Origin: Bacteroidota bacterium
GTDB taxonomy: Bacteria; Bacteroidota; Rhodothermia; Rhodothermales; Bin80
Direction of reading: 5' to 3'
DNA length: 10,068 nucleotides
Assembly (NCBI GenBank): GCA_026702635.1
Contig: JAPPBZ010000204.1
Location: forward strand, 1-10,068
How positions within the stretch are numbered: position 1 is the stretch's first letter; each line of letters starts with the position of its first letter. A program made the translations under genes and the position numbers. The notes beneath the pieces are model-generated. The model was given only the letters and a program-made list of their open reading frames with translations. It was not told the DNA's origin and did no database searches. Shown piece after piece: positions 7,313-10,068 of the stretch.

Positions 7313-8407
7313 TCAATTCTGCGATTGTTCAACAAATAGGGAAACGATCTGCTGAACCACATCCAGGTTCGCATTACTCATGTTCACCATGGCAACCACG
7401 ACGACACCGGTGTCCGGTTGAACGACAAGTAGAGAAGTCCCACCAATGGCTCCTCCACTGTGACTGAAGTAGCGAAGGTTATCGGAACGGGTTTCCACGC
7501 GCCACCCGAAAGCGTATCCAGTGGGTTCACCGGCAGTGGTTTGCTGTTCGGTAAACAGCAGTTCTTTAGACTTCTGTTCGAAGAAGGACGAATCCAGATG
7601 AGCAATCCCGAATCGGACAATGTCGATCGGGGTAGATAAAAAGCCACCCCCAGCCCATTTATAGCTATTGTCCACATAGGGGGCGTTCAGTAAGGTTCCG
7701 TCCTGAGTGCGGACATAGAACCGGACACGATGTGCAATCAGGCTGTCCGGGTGATCTGCCACCGTATCCAGCATGTTGAATGGAAGGAAGATCTCCCGCT
7801 GCATATAGTCCAAAAACGGCTCTTGGGCTGCTCCCTCAATCACTGCGCTGATCAGGTTCCACCCATAACTGGAGTAGAGATACTTCGTACCGGGTTCATG
7901 CAACAGGGTATCCGCCGAAAAAATATCCAATCCATCTTCAACGGTGGAGTAGGGTACGGCGGAGAGCATTTCGCCTGGCCGGTATCCTCGAATTCCTCCA
8001 AGATGTGCACCAAGCTGGCGTGTGGTAATGGTCCAGCGTTTTTGGGGGAAATTCGGCACGTACTCCTGAATACTTGCGTCAACATCCAATTTCGCTTGGC
8101 TATAGAGTTTGGCTGCGGCCGCAGCCGTGAGAGGTTTGGAAATACTTGCGATCCTAAAGCGGCTGTGTGGCCACATTGGTACTCGTTGTTCAAGGTCTGA
8201 AAAACCAACCGCATCGGACCAGATCAATTGCCCGTTGACCGCCACAGCTACGGCCATTCCCGGGAATTTCTGCTCCTGCCAGGTCTGGGTAATCATTCCA
8301 TAGGCAGAATCAGCAGCAGACCGATATTGATCTGGAAGTTGGGCAAATTGTGCTGTGGCATTCTGTACGAGTATCAGCAGCAGCAGTAGATAGCGTAGAA
8401 AACTCAT
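7313..8407 (-). CDS. Secreted LACTB-like serine hydrolase (beta-lactamase/PBP4* fold, S12 type)
   Basis: This is a 364-residue exported serine hydrolase of the class C beta-lactamase/DD-peptidase superfamily. I place the start at the ATG complementary to 8405-8407, because it opens a textbook signal peptide (MSFLRYLLLLLILVQNATAQ, cleavage near ATA|Q20). The frame extends 42 codons further upstream, but that stretch is polar and would bury the signal sequence. Active-site motifs: Ser88-Ile-Ser-Lys91 (SxxK, nucleophile and base), Tyr178-Ser-Ser (in place of the usual Y-x-N) and His316-Ser-Gly-Gly (in place of KTG). With YKWAGGGFLST (249-259) these match the LACTB/bacterial esterase-like branch better than true antibiotic-hydrolysing AmpC enzymes. 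Members act as peptidases, esterases or peptidoglycan-peptide hydrolases, and the substrate cannot be told from sequence. It lies 130 bases downstream of the partial gene on the same strand and could be co-transcribed with it. No clear Shine-Dalgarno site is visible. Confidence 0.9.
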   Translation of the reverse strand: MSFLRYLLLLLILVQNATAQFAQLPDQYRSAADSAYGMITQTWQEQKFPGMAVAVAVNGQLIWSDAVGFSDLEQRVPMWPHSRFRIASISKPLTAAAAAKLYSQAKLDVDASIQEYVPNFPQKRWTITTRQLGAHLGGIRGYRPGEMLSAVPYSTVEDGLDIFSADTLLHEPGTKYLYSSYGWNLISAVIEGAAQEPFLDYMQREIFLPFNMLDTVADHPDSLIAHRVRFYVRTQDGTLLNAPYVDNSYKWAGGGFLSTPIDIVRFGIAHLDSSFFEQKSKELLFTEQQTTAGEPTGYAFGWRVETRSDNLRYFSHSGGAIGGTSLLVVQPDTGVVVVAMVNMSNANLDVVQQIVSLFVEQSQN

Positions 8408-8537
8408 TGTTGATTTTGTATTCGGCAGGGGCAAAATACGCTTTGTTTTGATCTTGGTTGACTGTGAAGAGATTGAAATTTTGCCAGTCTCCGCGCGGGT
8501 TATTGTTACGGAGGAATTCCCATGCCTTCCCACAGCA
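8408..8537. other. Intergenic spacer between two leftward genes
   Basis: This is a 130-base gap between the TAG of the upstream leftward gene (8540-8538) and the ATG of the LACTB-like gene. It is AT-rich just before the ATG, which fits a Bacteroidota-type leader without Shine-Dalgarno. A TATTTTG element sits about 35 bases upstream of the start, but it is one base short of the TAnnTTTG box, so I do not call a promoter. No terminator is visible. Confidence 0.35.
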
Positions 8538-10068
8538 CTAAACGCCCGGGGTCAGATGGACATCAATTCGGGTAATTGCACCTGTGCGCCCAAACAATGC
8601 GGAACTCTCCTCACACGAGAGGGTCAGGTCCGATCTCTCGGCAGATTCTTTTCCTCGAATTATCAGAAGCGGGGTCTCTGAAAGATGATAGACGAAGAGA
8701 ACCTGGCAATATGTGAATGCAAGGCTACCGGCACTCAACTGCAATGACTGCTGCATGCCATCTATATCATACCAACTAAGTGGCTCGCGTTTTTGGCAGA
8801 ATTCGGACTTACGAAGCAGTTCAGGATTGATGCTCAGGATTCCATCTGAAATACGAATTCCCAATTCACCCCAACGGCAAATAATATCCTCTTTAACCTG
8901 CCCGGTCAGGCCTGGCTGCTGCGCACCTCCCCAACCAGGAGTGTGCGAATATGCATCTTGGGGGAATGTACCATATTTGGCAGGTGGCTGACTTCCTCCC
9001 AAGCTATTGCGAATTTCGTAATAATGCCGGGCAAGTGCCTTACGGGAGTTCGCCGGAGCGTTCGTGTCTACTGCTTTCCAAAACGTACCTTGTACGGCCA
9101 GGAGCAGCTTAGAAATGATGTGCCAGTAAACACAACCGAGGCCTTCATACTTAAAAAATCGACCGGACCGTCCCGTGAAAGATGCGTGCTTAAAAGTCTT
9201 TTCGTAGAGTGCGAGAATCTGTGATCGACTGTCGGCTGTGATTTTATAGCCTTCGCCCTGCAAGGTCTCCATCAAGCTGTCCAATTCGACGGCGTTCACT
9301 AGTGCTGGATTGAAGTAGTACTGCCCGGTAGAATTCCGGCTTATGAGACGGTTATCCTCGTTCTGAATCAACTTTCTCACCAATGAAAGCCGTACGACGT
9401 CATTCGGAGAAATATGATTGCGCCGACTGAATTTGGACAGTCTTTTATCAGCATAAAGCAGATAGCTGCCATGTCGATTACTGTAGAGTGAGCTGTCCCT
9501 GAGTGCATTCAGCAGATTCAGCGCATCCTGCGTACTGAGACTGTTCGAAGCCAGAGCAGCCACCTGTCCTTCCAACATGAGCTGCAACGCTTCAACATCA
9601 ATGGAATTATTCGCTCGGGAATGAAACACGGTATAACTGTGCACAAGACCGTCCTCCCGAATAGATTTCTGAATCGTTGGCTGGATCGCTTCACAGGCAA
9701 GCGTACAGAAACCTGCCAAGGCTGAGGCATCCAGCGAGATGGGTTCTTTCTGGAGCCCCTGGGTATACAGGTTTGTACGGTATCGGCATGCAGCGCGTCC
9801 CAACGCATCCATTGCTTCAAATCGTTCGGAAGAATTCGACACGTTGCCGCAGGCGGCTAATGCTTGTTGGACTTCATCCAGCCAGACGGAAACCTCTGGA
9901 GAAACCAGATAGGATTTTCCTGATGTCCTATACAGATTTCCGACAAACTCCAGATATCGATGTAAATGAAAGAGTGTTACCAGTGAACAGCCCCAGCCCG
10001 CCAAGGCATTGTTTGCATCGTTCCATTCGGGGCGCTGCGTGTTAAGCCAGATCCCTCCTCCAGGAACC
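8538..10068 (-). CDS. Large conserved protein, probable alpha/alpha-barrel glycosidase or phosphorylase-like, 5'-partial
   Basis: The frame is open to the right edge, giving 509 visible C-terminal residues. The TTG complementary to 10002-10004 is only Leu22 of this segment and is not the start. Conserved-looking blocks: NTQRPEWNDANNALAGWG (9-26), DGLVHSYTVFHSR (139-151), RSGRFFKYEGLGCVYWH (300-316) and AYSHTPGWGGAQQPGLTGQV (372-391), followed by a shorter, probably beta-rich C-terminal segment (about 430-509). The PEWNDANN block recalls the WND-type acidic motif of GH94 cellobiose-phosphorylase-like (alpha/alpha)6 enzymes, and the helix-rich pattern agrees. That is a resemblance from memory, not a demonstrated homology. 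If it holds, the Asp of WND (residue 17 here) would be the candidate general acid. No signal can be judged because the N-terminus is missing. The product may be a cytoplasmic or periplasmic carbohydrate-active enzyme. It precedes the LACTB-like gene on the same strand. Confidence 0.6.
   Translation of the reverse strand, partial: VPGGGIWLNTQRPEWNDANNALAGWGCSLVTLFHLHRYLEFVGNLYRTSGKSYLVSPEVSVWLDEVQQALAACGNVSNSSERFEAMDALGRAACRYRTNLYTQGLQKEPISLDASALAGFCTLACEAIQPTIQKSIREDGLVHSYTVFHSRANNSIDVEALQLMLEGQVAALASNSLSTQDALNLLNALRDSSLYSNRHGSYLLYADKRLSKFSRRNHISPNDVVRLSLVRKLIQNEDNRLISRNSTGQYYFNPALVNAVELDSLMETLQGEGYKITADSRSQILALYEKTFKHASFTGRSGRFFKYEGLGCVYWHIISKLLLAVQGTFWKAVDTNAPANSRKALARHYYEIRNSLGGSQPPAKYGTFPQDAYSHTPGWGGAQQPGLTGQVKEDIICRWGELGIRISDGILSINPELLRKSEFCQKREPLSWYDIDGMQQSLQLSAGSLAFTYCQVLFVYHLSETPLLIIRGKESAERSDLTLSCEESSALFGRTGAITRIDVHLTPGV

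Noticed and set aside
7143..7467. Small rightward frames across the convergent gap
   Set aside because: They overlap the end of the LACTB-like gene, have low-complexity unlikely products and no ribosome-binding context.
8424..8444. TATTTTG on the minus strand as a Bacteroidota -7 box
   Set aside because: It is one base short of TAnnTTTG and no matching upstream TTTG element is evident.
10002..10004. TTG start for the right-edge gene
   Set aside because: The frame stays open to the edge and the 21 upstream residues include the conserved-looking PEWNDANN block.

Overview
The window carries four protein-coding genes and no RNA genes, mobile elements or CRISPR. Two genes run rightward (2-2992 and 3110-7153) and two leftward (8407-7313 and 10068-8538), so the halves converge at about 7154-7312. 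The best guess for the organism is a member of the Rhodothermota/Balneolota branch near Bacteroidota, probably free-living. The main reason is the C-terminus of the second gene, a type IX secretion (T9SS) type-A sorting domain of the NYPNPF...VFDVMGRR...LPSGLYVYR kind. Moderate GC, the lack of clear Shine-Dalgarno sites and the style of the secreted proteins agree with this. This is inference, not a phylogenetic placement.

Left half: the first gene is the nearly complete 3' part of a large secreted protein made of BNR/Asp-box (VPS10/sortilin-like) beta-propeller repeats, with an Ig-like domain and a helical tail. Its reading frame is open to the window edge, so the real start and most of the signal peptide lie outside. 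After 117 bases comes a 1347-residue secreted mosaic protease: signal peptide, prodomain, subtilisin-type S8 catalytic domain with an intact Asp/His/Ser triad, Ig/CARDB-like domain, an array of 20 plant-type leucine-rich repeats, a putative-Ig domain and the T9SS sorting tail. The LRR array is a 72-bp tandem repeat at DNA level.

Right half (leftward): the 3' part of a large conserved protein that looks like an alpha/alpha-barrel glycosidase or phosphorylase-like family enters from the right edge. It is followed after 130 bases by a secreted serine beta-lactamase/DD-peptidase-fold hydrolase of the LACTB type.

At least three of the four products appear to be exported, so the region reads as a set of envelope or extracellular proteins for polymer, protein or cell-wall turnover. 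Nothing in the sequence proves that the four genes form one system. The most distinctive object is the S8 protease-LRR-T9SS fusion, with aromatic and basic residues stacked along the predicted concave face of its LRR solenoid.
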